64,000 bases of DNA from Pomacea canaliculata (GCF_003073045.1 NC_037590.1:11861042-11925041); one strand, 5' to 3'; positions 43,815-58,852 are shown, numbered from the stretch's first letter. The notes: generated from the letters alone by a model not told the origin. Made by a program: numbers and translations.

Positions 43815-46800
43815 AGCCAAATTTTCAGATAAAAGAAAGGAAGAAAAGTACTTACGACATCTCGTCTTCACTTCACGTTTCCAATCAGCGGTTCGTCTTC
43901 CAACGCCTGATGAAAGCGTTGGTCAGAGAGCGACTACAACAAGTGGTTGTACCCTCCCCCCCTCACACGTCACGTCACGCGCTCACAACGAGGCGCGGCG
44001 AGCGGTTAGCTTGTTGTGTCTCGTGAGATCTCCGGCCACTCGTGGTCTAGCGCCTGCCAGCCAGCCAATCAAACGTCCTACCTGTAACAACAAAAACACC
44101 GAGAGAAGCGAGTGTTGGGGTTCAGGTAAAAGCTGGTATGACACGGATAACGTGCTTCGGACGTAGTGAGCTCTCGTGGGTGCGTACTGAACACTAAGTG
44201 GGGACGTACTGTGCTTTTTCTCTCCTTCTCTTGTCTGCCCCCTTGTACCACACCATCTGTGTTTCAAGAGTTCGGCTTCATTAACCCAGGTGCATGTTCC
44301 CTGCCCTGATCACACGTTGTGCGCATAAATCCCAGGTGACGACACACACAGGTCGCACTGTTCCCTCTGCGCGTGCGGTTACTGATGCGCGTGCAGCGCA
44401 GTTACCCAGTCAGTCGAACTCCTAACCCAAGTAAAAAATGTGTCGTTCTTGTGAACGTTTCCCCAACTGTTTAGAATGTGTTCAGTTAAGTATATTACTC
44501 TGTCTTTAGTTTATATTTTACAGTTTTAATATAAAACTTAATGTAGTGATTATATGTAACGACATACAGCACGTGCTCCCACGTGTCAAGGAATGCGTTA
44601 TAGCAGTGAAGCATCGGTCACAACCCTGTCCGATTCTACATCCACACGACTTGGTTTTACTGTCGATCATGTGACAGAAATTATTAAGCTGTATACAAAA
44701 GAAGGTTTTAGAGTAAAGTAAATAAGTATATTCACATATCGAATCCCAACCGCACACAGAAATCTGTCAAACATACTGTTGTTCTAATTGTAGGTTACAG
44801 ATGCTGTGGGCTGGAGGCAATGAACACCAAGGGTTACACCACCGTCTATAGGCTGGCTTGACTGCCATCCACGGTGAGAGAGAGAAATCACAAAAAAGTT
44901 GGGAGGGGAGGTCACAAGGATGGGAGGGGAAATGAACACACAGACAACAAGCTTGACAGTGAGTCGCTCACTTACGTACACGATGTAAATAATTCTGGCA
45001 GTTATTCCACTGTGAACAGGCCACAAATGACCTTTTAATGGGCATGGTGAGACCTGTCGCCTCCTTACACAGCAGTTGGCCCCGAGCTGGCTACTTGTTC
45101 TCGGTTTCACTAAGAGGCGGTGTTGCTCAGCATCTCCAGGGACCGTCCGACATCCAGAGGGTGGGTGTGAGTGGGTGGGTGGGCTGGAAAGCCAGCGTGT
45201 ACGTGACTAGGACCAGGTGGGTCCACAGGTGTGTGTATGGAGGTTGTGCCTCTCTCCGTCCACTACCACCTCCCCTTCCTCGTCCTTTCCTGTCTGCACT
45301 GGCACGGCGTTGACAGCCAGCAAACATGGTCTCCTGTTGCCCACTCCTCCCTCTCCCTCTCCCCTTCTCCACCCACCCTCCTCCTCCCTTATTTTTGTTC
45401 CCCCCTCTCCTCCCAGCATCTTCCTGTGTTCTCTGCACCCCCAGTAACCCTCCTAAATCTCTCTGCAACCTCCCTCACTCAACCCACCCTTCCTTCTCGA
45501 CTACTGAGTCCAGTGGTGAGCCACCGATATGTTTGGGAACAAAGATACCTGTCCAGTCACAGGACAGGCACGACACCTGTATGTCCGCAGGTTAACTGTA
45601 GATACGCTACTGACCGATAGACCTCATTCCCGGGGTACTATCAGAGGTTAGGGTGGATGATGTCAACGACAACAACAGACAATGGCGACTGTGAGTCACT
45701 GGTATCCACTGTAGGGTGGACAGTGGCTAGACGCCCAAGTGCAGGATGAGGAGCTGATTACAGTTAGGGATTACGTCATCCTATGGTGGACAGTCAGTCC
45801 TCCAAACATTTAAACCTCGTGAAGGAAGAACGGAGAAACTTGAACGACGAACGAAGCAATTACAGATTTAAAAGATAGTAATAATAAATAAGGGGCATGT
45901 GTGGTCATAGAGCAGCCTAATAAAATGTAAATAAGAATGGCAGAGAGATAACACATTCCTTCTCATTCACAGACGCACTCTTTCTTTCTCTCTCTCACAG
46001 ACGCACTCTTTCTTTCTCTCTCACCGCACATCTCGGTCGCCCAGGTGTGTTTCTTACGTGCATACCTGTGCTGCTCCAGGTGTGTTTCTTCTATTACATC
46101 ACATGTGCCTCGTGTGTCAACGTGACACTGGCATGCTGCCACAGCCACCCCCTCCCTCCCCTCCTTTTCTGTCACCTTCCCTCCACTCCTTCCCTCCACC
46201 GCCTCATCTCACTTTCCATCTTCTCACCGTCGCGCCGTTCTCATTTGCACACATCGTGGTTTTATTGTAGGCAGGAGTGACAACAGGTCACGTGCTATTT
46301 CGCTCTCAGCACAGACTTCTTACATTTTGTCTGCCTTCAAAAAAATCACTGTTAATTTTTTTTTAATTCGTCTCACCGGTATGTTGATGCCCCCCAGGCT
46401 TTTGCATCACGTCCGTGACCAAACGACGCCTGTACCTTTTGTTTGTTGTAAATATGTTTTGTTCTTATGGATAAAAGTACTTCTCCCTCCTCAATCCTCC
46501 CCCAATGAAGATATAGACATTGTTCCCGAGAGAGAAGCTGGGTCCTGATGTAAGAGTTGATGCTGTCTATGATGTGGGTCATGACGCCGCAGTTTTTGCT
46601 CATCCTGCGTAGAAATCTCACCGACAGGTAACCGTCTTGTGCCGATAGTATCATACTTACTGGCGCTATGAAAACAAGTACCACACAACAACAGTCGACA
46701 ACATTCGATGACGAGGCTGGTGTGTAGAGAAATACCGTGTAGCCTGTCACAGTGTAGGAGGCTGGTTGGTGTTTGCCGTTGAGGATTTTTACCTGTTAAC

Positions 46801-48640
46801 TGTATCGTGTCAACAAATTAACCAACGAACACGTGGAGTGGTTTTCGTCCTCGGATCATCGGTGTCATTAGATAATTGAGCTTTTACAGCCTCGCTTTAA
46901 ACCTGTGCTTCCTGTCCCACCTGCCAACATCACAGTAATAAAGATTGTAAAAATTGTAAAAACTGTCAGCGAGAAAATAATCTGAAAGGTTTGGATATAT
47001 TTTACTGGGTGATTACATACAGGTGAGCGGGTCATCTCGCACAGGATGACTTGGTACACAAAGTAGTTCCAACTGCAATAAGACTCCAAACCTTCTCCAT
47101 CATCAATAGCAAGAATGTTTAATAAACTGGACCGCAAACACAATCTGGTTACTAAAGTCGAGAGAGAACGATTCAGCAAGATGTCATCGGCCCTCACATT
47201 TAAAAAAATGTTTTAGCCCTGACCTTCCTGTACAACCGTTAACGATGTATACTCAAGGACTGTACCGTGCTAAACACGTGGATCCGTTACTTGGTCTGGT
47301 TTATGTGACATTTTAAATTACAGAAGTAAATCTTTGAACACATTTATCTTTGAATGTGCCTGAATGGTGAGAGAACTTACAAGTTGGGCAACACAGAGAT
47401 CATCGGCGAGATGAAGGACGAAATGTAAGTAGCAAGGGCGCCAAGAGATGATCATGTTTTTATGATGAGGGCAAAGTCTCCCGCCTCTCATCCGCAGGCA
47501 AATGTTGCTGCAGGTGAGGATAACTAGGTGATGATGGCCGCTTCACCGTTTTGACCAGAAGCTGGAGTTTGTGTTCGAAATATCTAATATGCAAGCAGGT
47601 CGTCATGGAGATATCTGGAACCAAATTACAGGCTGTGAGCTCAAAGTCTGTCTGAATGTTTGATCATCCTTCATGTCCTCCTCTCTGCTCTGGTGAGGCC
47701 ATCAGGACTTCCTTTCATTTGATGGCAGCTGCCAGTCTAGTGAAACTACTGTAATTATGAAATGGAGAAAACATTGGTTACTGTGGTCCTCCCTGCCATT
47801 TGTTAACTACATATGATCTTTATGGCATTTATGATACGTGTTTCAGTTGTGTTCTGCATAATTGTGTCATGTTTGTTCTAAATGCATCCAATGAGCTATG
47901 TGTTTCTTATTCCCACACACCACAGAAAACCTCTACTTTTTTCCTTTAGTAGACTGAGAAATTGTCCTCCTTTCCACATGGCTTCCCAAAAATAATTCAA
48001 CGATTTTGTAAGAAAATATGTAAGGTTCTCAGGCTGCGGGCGTCACCACTGGGCAAGTCGCTCATCCATCTCACATAGCCATGTCACCACGGGACGGTTT
48101 ACCCATACTAGACACGGTCTGTCGACTTGCCTTTTCATGTTATATCAAAAAGACAGGTTATTTCAATGACAATATGTCTTAAACGATTTTGCTAAACAGG
48201 ATGTAACATCTTGTCCGCCTTGAGGACTTGATGACGACACTGAAAGGTTTCCGCCTCCCACTAAACATTTTTACGACTCAACGTAACACGGACTCGAGGA
48301 TCGCAACGTGTTTCCGCCACCGCGTGTTGCGCAGGTCACGTGACCTCTGAAAGGCACATCTGACCCTACCCAGTCGATCACTGCTCGGTAACGGGTACAT
48401 GGACTGTCGGACCAACCCTGTAAAAGTTGTCTGTGTCGGTCCAGACGTGACTGTCCCCACGAATTCACGAGAGGCGGGGAGCTGGCGGTCCGTCTGCTGG
48501 AAGTCACTCAGTACACGGAAATAACAAGTGACACGACACCCTCCTCGCTCCTCCCGAAGAAGCCGATTGATGTAAAGTCTCGACACTAAAGTTTTACGGT
48601 CCTTCGTGCACACAGAGACAGCTTTCCAAGGCAAAGGACG
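43815..48640. other. Gene-less stretch with pyrimidine-rich tracts
   Basis: The main features are strongly pyrimidine-biased plus-strand blocks at about 45245-45500 and 46140-46215 (CCTCTCCCTC and CTCCTCCC types), which could form triplex DNA. A tandem duplication of CACAGACGCACTCTTTCTTT-like sequence lies at about 45969-46022. No supported gene. Confidence 0.45.
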
Positions 48641-48802
48641 ATGGAGGAAGATGCAAAGATGGCCGCCAGATGGCGCTTTGTAGCCTGTGTGATGTTTTTA
48701 GCATCTTGCGTGACACAGAAGCTGAGACTGTCAGCAGTCTACTTAAAAAGTGTAAAACTTAAATTTAATTATTGGTCTACTGTATTGGTTTCATGCGTTT
48801 AA
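48641..48802 (+). CDS. Small ORF with a signal-like start, 53 residues, unknown
   Basis: ATG to TAA. After a second in-frame Met with a good initiation context (AAGATGGCC, 48659-48661) it reads AARWRFVACVMFLASCVTQ, hydrophobic enough for a signal peptide or anchor, followed by a basic segment. It is isolated, has no match I recognise and may be chance. Confidence 0.18.
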   Translation: MEEDAKMAARWRFVACVMFLASCVTQKLRLSAVYLKSVKLKFNYWSTVLVSCV

Positions 48803-51800
48803 CGCGAGAAAGAATACACACCCTCGGGGTAGTGGAGGGAGGGGAAGGACTTTAGGGGAAAAGGGGAGAGGGGGTCTAACAGAGGTGGGAGGAGGAAGGG
48901 GTAAGGTGTATCAGGGAACATCTTGGCTGATGTGAACTCTCTATCTTCCTAAACTCAAGTTTCGGCTTTGACGTGCAGTGTCCCGCTTCCGCCGGACTGA
49001 ATGGGGGTTGGGGCGGTGTTTCACGCATCGTTTGGCTTTAATAGCCGAGACTCTGTGCGGGGGATGTGCCATGTCCTTGGAGCCATTCAGTACAAAAGCA
49101 TTGTTAAGACCTAAGATGCGTGACGTGAACTCCAGCAAGAGGCGACAGGGGCAATGACCCTCGGTCTGGATGCTGCCCTCCCTCTCCGCTCGCGAAAACA
49201 AGTGGTAGGTCTTCTTTCCTACCCCCGCCCTCCTCTCTTCTTTGTACGACGAACAGCGGACAGCAAAGAAAGAAAGGAAAAAAAAAAAAAAAGACATGGT
49301 TCTGTGAACAGGAATGAACCACTCACAAGCAAAACCCATGGTGAGTTAACTGTCTCACGTTCAACATGTCGCTGTCTCCATTGTCAGCCCTCAGTCAAAG
49401 TCATGACAATGGTGATGGTGGTCATTATTTCGTAGATGAGAGACCAACTGTTCTCTGCTGTTACAACTGTTGTTGTTGTTGCCGCTGCTGCTGAGTTCAG
49501 TGAGGTCGTCTTTTATCAGAACACAATGTTCACCGTCCTTTTCGTCTTTTACCGTAGCATGTACGCCACACCTGCTTCGATGTTAGCACTGATGACGAGG
49601 CCCCAGTCCGGGCCAAGCAACATCTGTCATCGCTGTCATCGGGTCGCTAGAACCCTGGTGTTGTCGTTGGCTGCCAGGAGAGATGTAGTAGCTCCCTGGT
49701 GTCCACAACCAGTCAGGCCAAGCCGTGAATCACAGAAATCATCGACTTGCTCATCCAGTCTAACAGGCAGAGAGCTAGCGAGGGGAGAGAGAAAACCTTC
49801 ACAAAACTTGGCTCCGGGAATTATAAAAGTCTTGCTTGAAGTTTTTTTTTTCCAATACTTTTAGAGATTATGGTAATGTTCAGAGGACAAGATGAAAAAT
49901 GTCTCTGCTTTAGATAACTCGGCCATCTGAAGCTCCAGCGATTTCCTCAACACCTCTCCATCTCCTTTTCCCCTCATCATCGTCCTCCACACCCCAATTC
50001 TACAATCCCAAGAACTTCCATTTGTAACACGCCTGTGACCTCAGGTCGCTCCATCCAGCAAGTCTGAGGCCAGCGCCAGAGACCACACGTCCATTTCTTG
50101 TGGTTACCTGCAGGGCGTGGGTGGAATTCTAGCGGTTATTTACGGAATGGATGGAGAGGAAGTGTATTGCAAGTGTTAACAATGGAAGAAAACAGTTTAT
50201 TTGTAACGTTCTGTATCAGGCAGGCGGAGGAACACACCTCAAATGCATGTATTCCTGGCCCTCGTGCTAAGCTCGTGACCAACTTCGGACTTTAGAGATG
50301 ATAGGACAGTTCTGAATCGGTAAACATACTGGCGAGAGGGTAAACATCTCTCCACCTGTTGATATCCGGGGGTTGCTTTATTTTTTCATACGATGTTTTG
50401 GCACCTATGCTCATCCCATCTTTTAGTTTGTCCTTTGTCAAAATGTAGCACAGTGGGGGAGGCAAGTGGATGTTTCTTGTTATCGAGAGTTTGTGAGCGC
50501 GAACATATGTGTGTGTGGAGAATAAGAGACTGGTGTTTATGAGGGTTTGGGGTTAGGTTTAGGAATAGGTTTTTGCTTTGTCAGAATGACCAAACAAAAA
50601 AAATAAAAAGCATAAGCCAAACAAAGCCAAAAAAAAAAAAACTTCGTTTGAGGTCAAGGACTGATTGTCGGCAATCGCGTTGCAATGTTCGCACATGCGC
50701 AGATCAGTGCCAAAACATTTTGAGAAAAATATAGTCTAGTCCGGGCGAGAGAATACACATCCGTCCACCTGTGAACATGGGTACATCCGACACCCCGATT
50801 CCTTGACTCTGTCAGCAGGCGGGTGAAATACCTCTTCTCTTTGACCGCTTCTTGGTCATATTTACCTGTCAGGTGTGAAGTAAGACAAGCCTGTACCAGC
50901 CGGACACTTAGTCTTCAAGTCCGCGCTTTTATTTAAACAAAGTTACTTTTATATCCAAACTTGATCTTCTACATGATATACTTACATGGTGAATGTCAAA
51001 CATTTCTGTGTGGCATTAGTCAAGAGAGGTACACTGTAACCAAGAGGTGAGAGATGAACAAAGAGTGACTTGTGTTTTTTGAGTAAAGAGTAACGAGTGT
51101 TCAATCAGCTGCCAGTGGACTTTGAGAAGTGGTAGCAGGTGGTTGTGCTGCCTAGCTCGTTCATTATTTAAGGCAAAAGGAGAAAAAAAACTTAACATTA
51201 TTTTACTAAAGAAACTGATTTAAGATCATTAATTTAACTGTTTACCTTTTCATCTAAATAAATTAGAATCAAATTACTCAAGCTAAATTTGCATTTTGTG
51301 CAATAAAAGCTCATTTTGTCAGTTATTCACCCCCTGCCCCCACACCAACTTTTTCTTGTGTTGTATTTCAAATTTTCTGTCAAATCAGTTAGAAGTGACA
51401 AACATCCTGCTGCTCTCTCTAGCAACACACGTCTAAGCTGCTGTCCTCCCTCTGACGGAACTTGAAACTACTTCCTGTACACCTGTACACCTGTATACCT
51501 GTCTACCTGTCTACCTGCCGCCGCGCACTCCCTCCCGTTTCTGCAACTTTAAGGATGAGAGAACCAAGGGTAACAATGACAAGGGGAGGAGCATGAACAA
51601 ACAAAACTATTATCATAAGTTTCCTTCACAAAGGAACCAACAGGCGCAGCGCACTTGCTACCCCGGTGAAGGTTTTCGTCAGAAGGCAACAGGATTAATT
51701 ACTGCTTTGTTGTGGGGTAACCGGGACAAGGGCATGTGGCTTTCTTGTCTGAATTACAAAGTAGATACATTTTCACGACACCTTTAATATTAAAAGTTTA

Positions 51801-53940
51801 TTTGTGATCATGACTGGGGTTACATACAGGACAAAAGTTTACGACTTTCGGGTCCAGTCGCGAGAAAAGGACGAAGCATGAAGAGTAAGGCAGGCCATAG
51901 AAGGGGTGTGCTGCTGATAAAATATAACAGAAATGTTGTCTATGGGCAGGCAAGATACACATCATGGCTGTTCTAAGTGATCATCTTATATATTATCACG
52001 AATTGTTTTTTAATGCGTTCTTTTGCACGAAAATATTGTCAAGAAACAGTGAAAATCGTATTGTAAATTTAAAGAAGGTTTAGGATTGTCTGAATGCTTC
52101 TCTTCGTTCACAAGGTAAAGGCTACTTTGAGAGTAAAGATTTGGAAACAAATAAAAGGGAGAGTATTTTGTTTTTGAGAGGTTTTTAAAAAAATTTCTGT
52201 TGATACCTCGGTGTTACAAGCACACGCTTACCATAGTGCACCCGCTCAAACATGTTATAAAGAACACACTCCCCGTACCTACATACCTACACATTATTCA
52301 CATCGTGCTTAAGCCACAGTTCGTTAGTTTTGGTAGTTTTTCAACGACGAGGCTCTGGTACACAAAAACATACAAACGACAACTTGTTTCCTTCTCTGTG
52401 CAATAAAATGAGTGAGTATATCCCCTCCTACCCCTCTGGGGCGGTAGTTGTGAACCAGAGGTACATCCGCTTACTTGACCACCGTCCCATACCTACCGCT
52501 CTTTCAGGTCTTCTGTAGCCATAGCTACAGGACCGTAGGGAAGACGGGACTTCTATATTCTACATTCTATATTCTATATTCTCATTGCTAACTTCTAAAT
52601 CCTTCATCCGTTTCCAGTTATAGGATCCCACAACGGGTTGTGTCCAAAGCTGACCCTGAGATAACGGACCTCACGACTACAGGCCCTGATGGCAAAGCTT
52701 CCTGTATCTAAGACAATCTAACAGCCACGTAGTAGAAACGGCGAGGGGAGGACTTCAACACGCGTTCAACATCAACTTCAGTTGGAAGGAATTCAAAGTG
52801 TCCCAAGTGACAAGTGTACGACTTACCTATTGGCTCTTCGTGTGACAGACCTTGAGTGGAGGTCCACGTGGGCCAAGTCATTTATCCACTGTGGTGTCGG
52901 TCTGAGGAGCACAACAACACACTATGATGCCACTGTTGCTACAAACCTGACAATGTCGGTTATCGTTCTTCCAAATGCCACTATTTCCAGCCCCGCCGGC
53001 GATGTTTTTCAGGTTCCACTGTCACTGCCTTTTATCTACACCATTACAGGGTTGTGTATGATAACGAACATACACTGCTCCATTATCTTCTGAGGACAGG
53101 GGTGGACTGCAGGTGGGGGCTGCTAGCTGGAAGCCTACGAACCCGTCTGGGAGCAGGTTGGTTTAGGTTGACGAACTCACGTGCTTCCACCTGGTGACAA
53201 CCGCACCTTGAGTCGCTGCCCTGTCGTCACAATGCCTTGGATTGAAGCTTGTCCCTCACCTGAGTGGACACCGCACACAATCTCGATGATAGAGTGAAGG
53301 AACTGTCAAGGTCCTAGTCCTTTTGAATAGTTTCTGGAGGTTCCATTAGGTACAGCGAGTTACTGATGCAGTGTAGTGTCTAAAGTAAAGCTCGGCACTA
53401 AACATATTGTGAACACATGTTGGCGACAGACGGCGAATCATGGGTACTTACCCTCCCCGTCCCCCCAGTAACGACTTGACAGTCAAGTTTAGGGGAGTGC
53501 AGTGGGATGTGTCCAGTCTCAGGCTTTCACAACAATTGTTCTTATTCCTTCGCCTGTTACTTACATTTATCTATGATTGCTTCACGATGACCTCATCAGT
53601 CTATTATAAGACACATATAAACGATCAACACGCATTGCTAATCTTAATTTTCCCAGCAAGTCAAACTATGTTGTCGAGTATTTTTGGTGGGGACGACACG
53701 CCGGCAGTGGTCGTGGAAGTCAGTCACCACCCGAACAGGGCCCACGACAACAGCTGCAGAGGTGAGGGTTGGGTAGTGGAGGCAGCTGCAGCAGACGAAA
53801 GGCGATGTAGATTGGAGCACGATAATCAATCTGCTTCCCACACAGACCTTGTGTGTAGACAACCTACTCACGGGTCATCCTTAAGATCCCGTGTCTGCAA
53901 AACGCGCGCACATGCAAATACTGGCGTGAACACAGGAGAA
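48803..53940. other. Gene-less stretch
   Basis: It holds purine-rich sequence at about 48827-48905, A-runs at about 49279-49293 and 50627-50641, repeats of ACCTGT at about 51479-51520, and a TCTATATTCTA-type short tandem at about 52552-52582. No coding-like frame with domain or splice support. Confidence 0.4.
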
Positions 53941-54026
53941 CACACACACACACACACACACACACGTACACACACACACGTACACACACACACGCACACA
54001 CACGTACACACACACGTGCACACGTC
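53941..54026 (+). repeat. (CA)n microsatellite with CGTA interruptions
   Basis: About 85 bases of ACAC with ACGTACAC interruptions. It produces long spurious His/Thr and Cys/Val frames on both strands. Confidence 0.95.
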
Positions 54027-57000
54027 AGTAGTATGTCCACCTGTCTTCTCCGTCCGCTCAAACGCCAGAAACACACGCACGCGCACACATTCGCACCTGT
54101 GTGAACGAACCTAAGTCATGGCGACAGTGACGTAGCACGGGTCAAAGTCACGTTCCACGAAGTCACCTGTCGTTGATGACGTCACGTTTTGACAAACACC
54201 TGGCAGTGGAGTCGATAAGTTGCTAGCACTTTCCTCACTGCGCACACCTTGCACACTGACACTGAACCACAAGTTCTTAACAAAATCTTTCTGTTGTCAA
54301 CATTTTCGCAGATACAAGCAAATACGTTATGACGTCATTTAAAAAGATAACGGCGATGTTTAGAGGTGGGTGGCGTCTGCATGAAACTTCTCGAAGACCA
54401 GTTCGGCCGATCCTCACCTGGAGAATTCTTTTCATTGACTAGAACGTTGTAGGCTGTTTCACTGGTACAGTATATGTTTTTCAACTAACACTCTCTGATC
54501 TACTTTTCTGTGTTTTAAAAAGTCATCGGTGGCGCCAGCTAAAAGAAAAAAAATATTGCGCACAAGCATTTGCCACATACCTCCACCATGCCGAGCAATT
54601 CTAGACAATGATGTAATTTTAGACCGCACCCCTGCGAGAGAGAAAGATACTATGATGGAGAGGAAGAAGAGAGCAAACTATAGAAACTATAGTCGAATGG
54701 CGGCTTTACTCGAAAATTGTGCCAGAGTTACGACCATGAGCTGTCCACCTGTCCAGTTAGAGAAGGGACATCGAGTACAAGTGTTTCACTGTGTCGTTAC
54801 ACTGACGCCACAAATAACTCAAATGAAGTGCTAGAACAAAAGTTGACAATCAAACACCGAAAGAGCGACAGAAAATAACCCGCCATGGTTTGCTCAGCAA
54901 TGCTTCAAAGAGCAAAGACTGTTGGACACCAGACCGACATCACTGACTGTACTTCAATAATCGCGACTCTCCGACAGTCGAGCCAAAACATCTTTATTAA
55001 ATTTATCGACAACCTTTTTTCTTGTTGTTTCTGCGATTTCGAGGTTCTAATCAGTAATATGAAATGAGCCTTTGGAGCATGATAAACTTGGAGTTGTGCA
55101 CGCCGGCTGTACTATAAACCTAATCAATCCATCTAACCCAGAGATTTATTGTACCTGCGAATTAGACCTCGTGTACCTGTCAAGCCCTCTTACGACCATC
55201 AGCTGCAACTTTATTACACGTGACACCAGATTCTTCTAACAAATATTGCACAGTCTGTTACCAAGGTTGTTTCGTACTTCTTCGAGTACCCAGCAGTTAA
55301 AAGTCTTGATGAGTGGACAAGATCGGTCTAATTACACCTTGCATCTCTGAACGTGGTTCCCCGACATCCACACCGCTATATACCTGGGTACTGCTCGACC
55401 TGTCGCAACGGGAAGACGGACCTCGATTGTAAAAATAAATAAATAACAAATACAAATAAGGAAAGAATGTAGCTGAGCACCTCTTATCACGAATTATCTT
55501 TGTACTGCCCTACAACAGCTTCTATACACTTCATCTTCGACAAGAGTAGATGACTGTAATATCCCCCCACAGCAGCTCCCATCCTCCACCACGCCCACCG
55601 TTAACAAGCTGACACAATAAACATCATAATAAACATCTACCATTAGACAACTAAACTCCCGCGACTTGAGCAACACAAACTCCACAGTAGTACAGTAGTG
55701 CCGACAGGTGAGGGGAGTACCTGGACTACCTGGCCACATCCGGGCCACTGCGTCTTGATTTGAAAGCTAATAACAGTGTAAGCTGCCTCACACCTCCTTA
55801 GTACAAAAACCTTACTGCGGACAAGGTTCAAGACACGCATTAGTAAACAGCTGCGTGCATCAGTAAACAGCTCCATCACTTATCGAGTGCCGTTCCCTCC
55901 GACTTTATTGTTCGCCTCGGGAGGATAACGGAAGACGTAGTTAACCCGCCGGCTGACGAAACACGTGTGACACCTCGTGTCAGCCATCGTCTGATCGGGA
56001 CAGCAATAATTTTTACACGTCACTTTAAAAAAAAAAATAACTGTTTTTTTTTTTAAACAGGTACAGCAGGTGAAACCATGGATGGGACTTTGTACATTTG
56101 TATCCTGCATTTGAGATGGTGAAAATATGGCGACCTTTCCACCTCCGTCACCTGTGGGATCTTTCAAACCCTTTAGTAAATAAATCTTCTGAAATAGCTG
56201 CTGACAATGGAATTTGTGTACATTAGTGACGGCCAGCAGGAGTGATATATAAATAGTTATATACCTATGTTTAAGAACTTTTTTTTTCCAGTTTGTGGTT
56301 TAACGATTTGGGCATTTATTGTCGGTTAGACGAAGGTTGTTTTGTTGTTTAGGGTTCTCTCTTTCTCTCCCTTCTGTTTCCATTTAGTTCTCCGTTTTTC
56401 TCATTTAGTGACCTCTCCTGATGAACGACTCTTGTGTTGTAGCAGCTGTCAATCCTGGGTCCCGCCGACATTAAAGAGTTTGTGTGCTCATGGCAACTTG
56501 CTCGACATCCACTACACTGCTGACTCAGATAACGCGATCAGAAAGTCTGTTGGCGCGAGATAGCAGACCGCCTGTGTGTACATGCCGACATGGTCCCTGG
56601 ACAATCCAAAATGTCATGTGACAATGATCGCTTTCTCTGGATCCGCCATCTGGCTTCGCAGGAAACAGCCGAGAAGCGCCTCGGGGACAAAGGCAACTAC
56701 TGAGCATGCGCGGCGATAGAGGAAGTCGGGACAACCGGTGGCTGCACAGTGCAATGTGCAAACAGCTTCAAGGGGGTGTCTTTTTTATTTTACCAACCTT
56801 CTACATGCACCACATGCATCTCGAGGCCTGCTGACATTCACAAGCTGCAGCCAGAAGCTCCTGATCCTTTTCTTTATTTCTGGTTTTCTTCTTGTTCCTG
56901 GTCGTCCCCAATGGAGCATAGGGGCGCATCTTTATTTCTGACCTATTAGTCTATAAATATATTAATGTGCTTGGTGGTGGTGATGAAGGTGGTAAACGTC

Positions 57001-58850
57001 GATAAGGGAAAGAAGTACTGTTCTGGGAAAAAAAAGTTGGCCAGGTTGGCCTCACCTGAGCGTAAGGTTGCTGGGCGCGCACCTGGTCACCTTGTCCGTC
57101 GTCAAGACTGCAAGCAACGCATTTCTCCTACCTTCTCTTTCTCTCTTCCTCTCAGTCTCTCTCTCTCACACACACACACTTCTGCGCACGGCTTATAGTG
57201 TGCAAGGTTCATCGTATCTTGAACTTTTCTGCGCTTCACCTTTTGTTTTCAGCAAGACATTAGCCGAGGCAGGTTGATGGGAGAATCCATGAGTACTTTA
57301 TTCTTCCTGAACATACAGGCCCTTTTGTTTGTAGTCGATTAAAATCTTTCAACCTGCCAGCTTTCTCCCAGAAACGATCGTAAAGACAAATGGGAATAAC
57401 CTATAAAGTCAGAGACACATTTGACGACAGCTAACTCACAACACCCACAGGGGGTAGAGAGAGAGAAAAAAAAAACCCAAAACTTTTCATGATTGATGGT
57501 CTGCAACTACATCCATCCAGCTCAGTGAACGAGCTAATGGACTGTTCACTGTTGCCGGTGGGCTGCACGCGACAAGCGTGGCATTTCCCATGATTGCTGT
57601 TGGTTGGGGCAAACTACTAAAACATTCCGCAATTTGCCACTGCTGGCATTTCAGCTCCCGACTCCCAGCTCCTTAATCTGCGCATTTGGACAACACCAGC
57701 AGGTGGCTGCGCTGGGTCCGACGTTACGAAACACGTGGCAGCGCCAGCACGGACCCGGGGTGCACCGAGCTAGTGGTTACCCGAGACCCGGGTGCTTGCA
57801 GGCTGGCTTCAGGGCCCGCGTGCCTGAGGATGCACGACTTCTGGGGCCGCGTGCATGGCACGACCTGCAGCTGGGGCTGCGCACGGCGCCCGGAGCGCCC
57901 CCGTCGTCACGGGACAGGTTACACAAGCAGACCCACGTGCGAGAGGAGGCTGGTGGGAGCGCCGGGCGAACGTTGACAGATGCTGGCCGACAGGTAGCGG
58001 TGATGCTACCTGTCACTAGAACCAGATCCCCGTTGATGCAGCTGTGTGCACGGCGAAACTGTCAGGAGCAAAACAACAAATTTATTCTTATTCTTTTCTC
58101 TTGCCACATCTGTGTGTGTGCGCGCACGTGTGCAGTGTATGTATATGTGTGTTGTGATGTATGCTGGGAAGAGAGAGAGTGCACACCTTGTAGTTAATCG
58201 CAGGTACGTTCGAAGCCGTCAGGTACGGGACAAAGTGCACACCAGTTGTTGCCGTCTTGCTGACACGACGTAAAATACAAGCAACCAATCTCATCTTCCA
58301 AACACGATACTCTATATTTTCAGTTCCTATATTTTAAAATAACACTTCAGTGCCTCACCGTTTCTTTCACATGCAGCAAGGCCCCGCTGGTCTGTGTGAA
58401 TGTTGTGTCTGCCTCCGACATCATTGTAAAGCCCAGTCAGCAGTTTGTCAAGCAGCTGCGTCAATGCGCTCAACGGCCTCAACTCGCGACAGTTTATTTC
58501 CCTTGTCCGTGATAAACTTGTTAAAAAAAGTGAACCTCGAAACTGTGCGAGACTGTTGTAGCTCATCGTCCCTCCACCCTTATTTACGAGTCATATCCCC
58601 TGGTGTAAAGGACACTAATAATACGTCACGTGACCGATTAGACCTGCAAAGTAAAATCCCACTCAGCTGGTACCGTCAGCACTTCGCTGTTGATGTTGAT
58701 GTTTACCAAATTTCGCTGACCTTCATACGAGGCAGTCGCACCTAGCTAGCATGGTGATGGAGTTTCCGTAGCTGCTGGCCCCTCAGTCAACACCACCAAT
58801 TTATCTCCCCTTCCCTATCCTCCCTCTCTCTATATTCAAGAGTCAGTGCG
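54027..58850. other. Gene-less stretch with a GC-rich island
   Basis: Mostly featureless. The block at about 57700-57980 is clearly more GC- and CpG-rich than its surroundings and is open in several frames, as GC-rich DNA tends to be. It could be a promoter/CpG-type region or a first exon, but no motif supports either. A CT/CA-rich run lies at about 57139-57181. Confidence 0.4.
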
Positions 58851-58852
58851 GA

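Noticed and set aside
45127-45620. Pro/Ser-rich and Gly/Arg-rich frames on both strands
   Set aside because: Result of a pyrimidine-rich tract, not of coding selection.
53864-54114. Cys/Val- and His/Thr-rich frames
   Set aside because: Produced by the (CA)n microsatellite.
57604-58197. 197-codon plus-strand frame
   Set aside because: GC-rich DNA open in several frames at once, no domain, no consistent splice or start context; left as a GC-rich island only.
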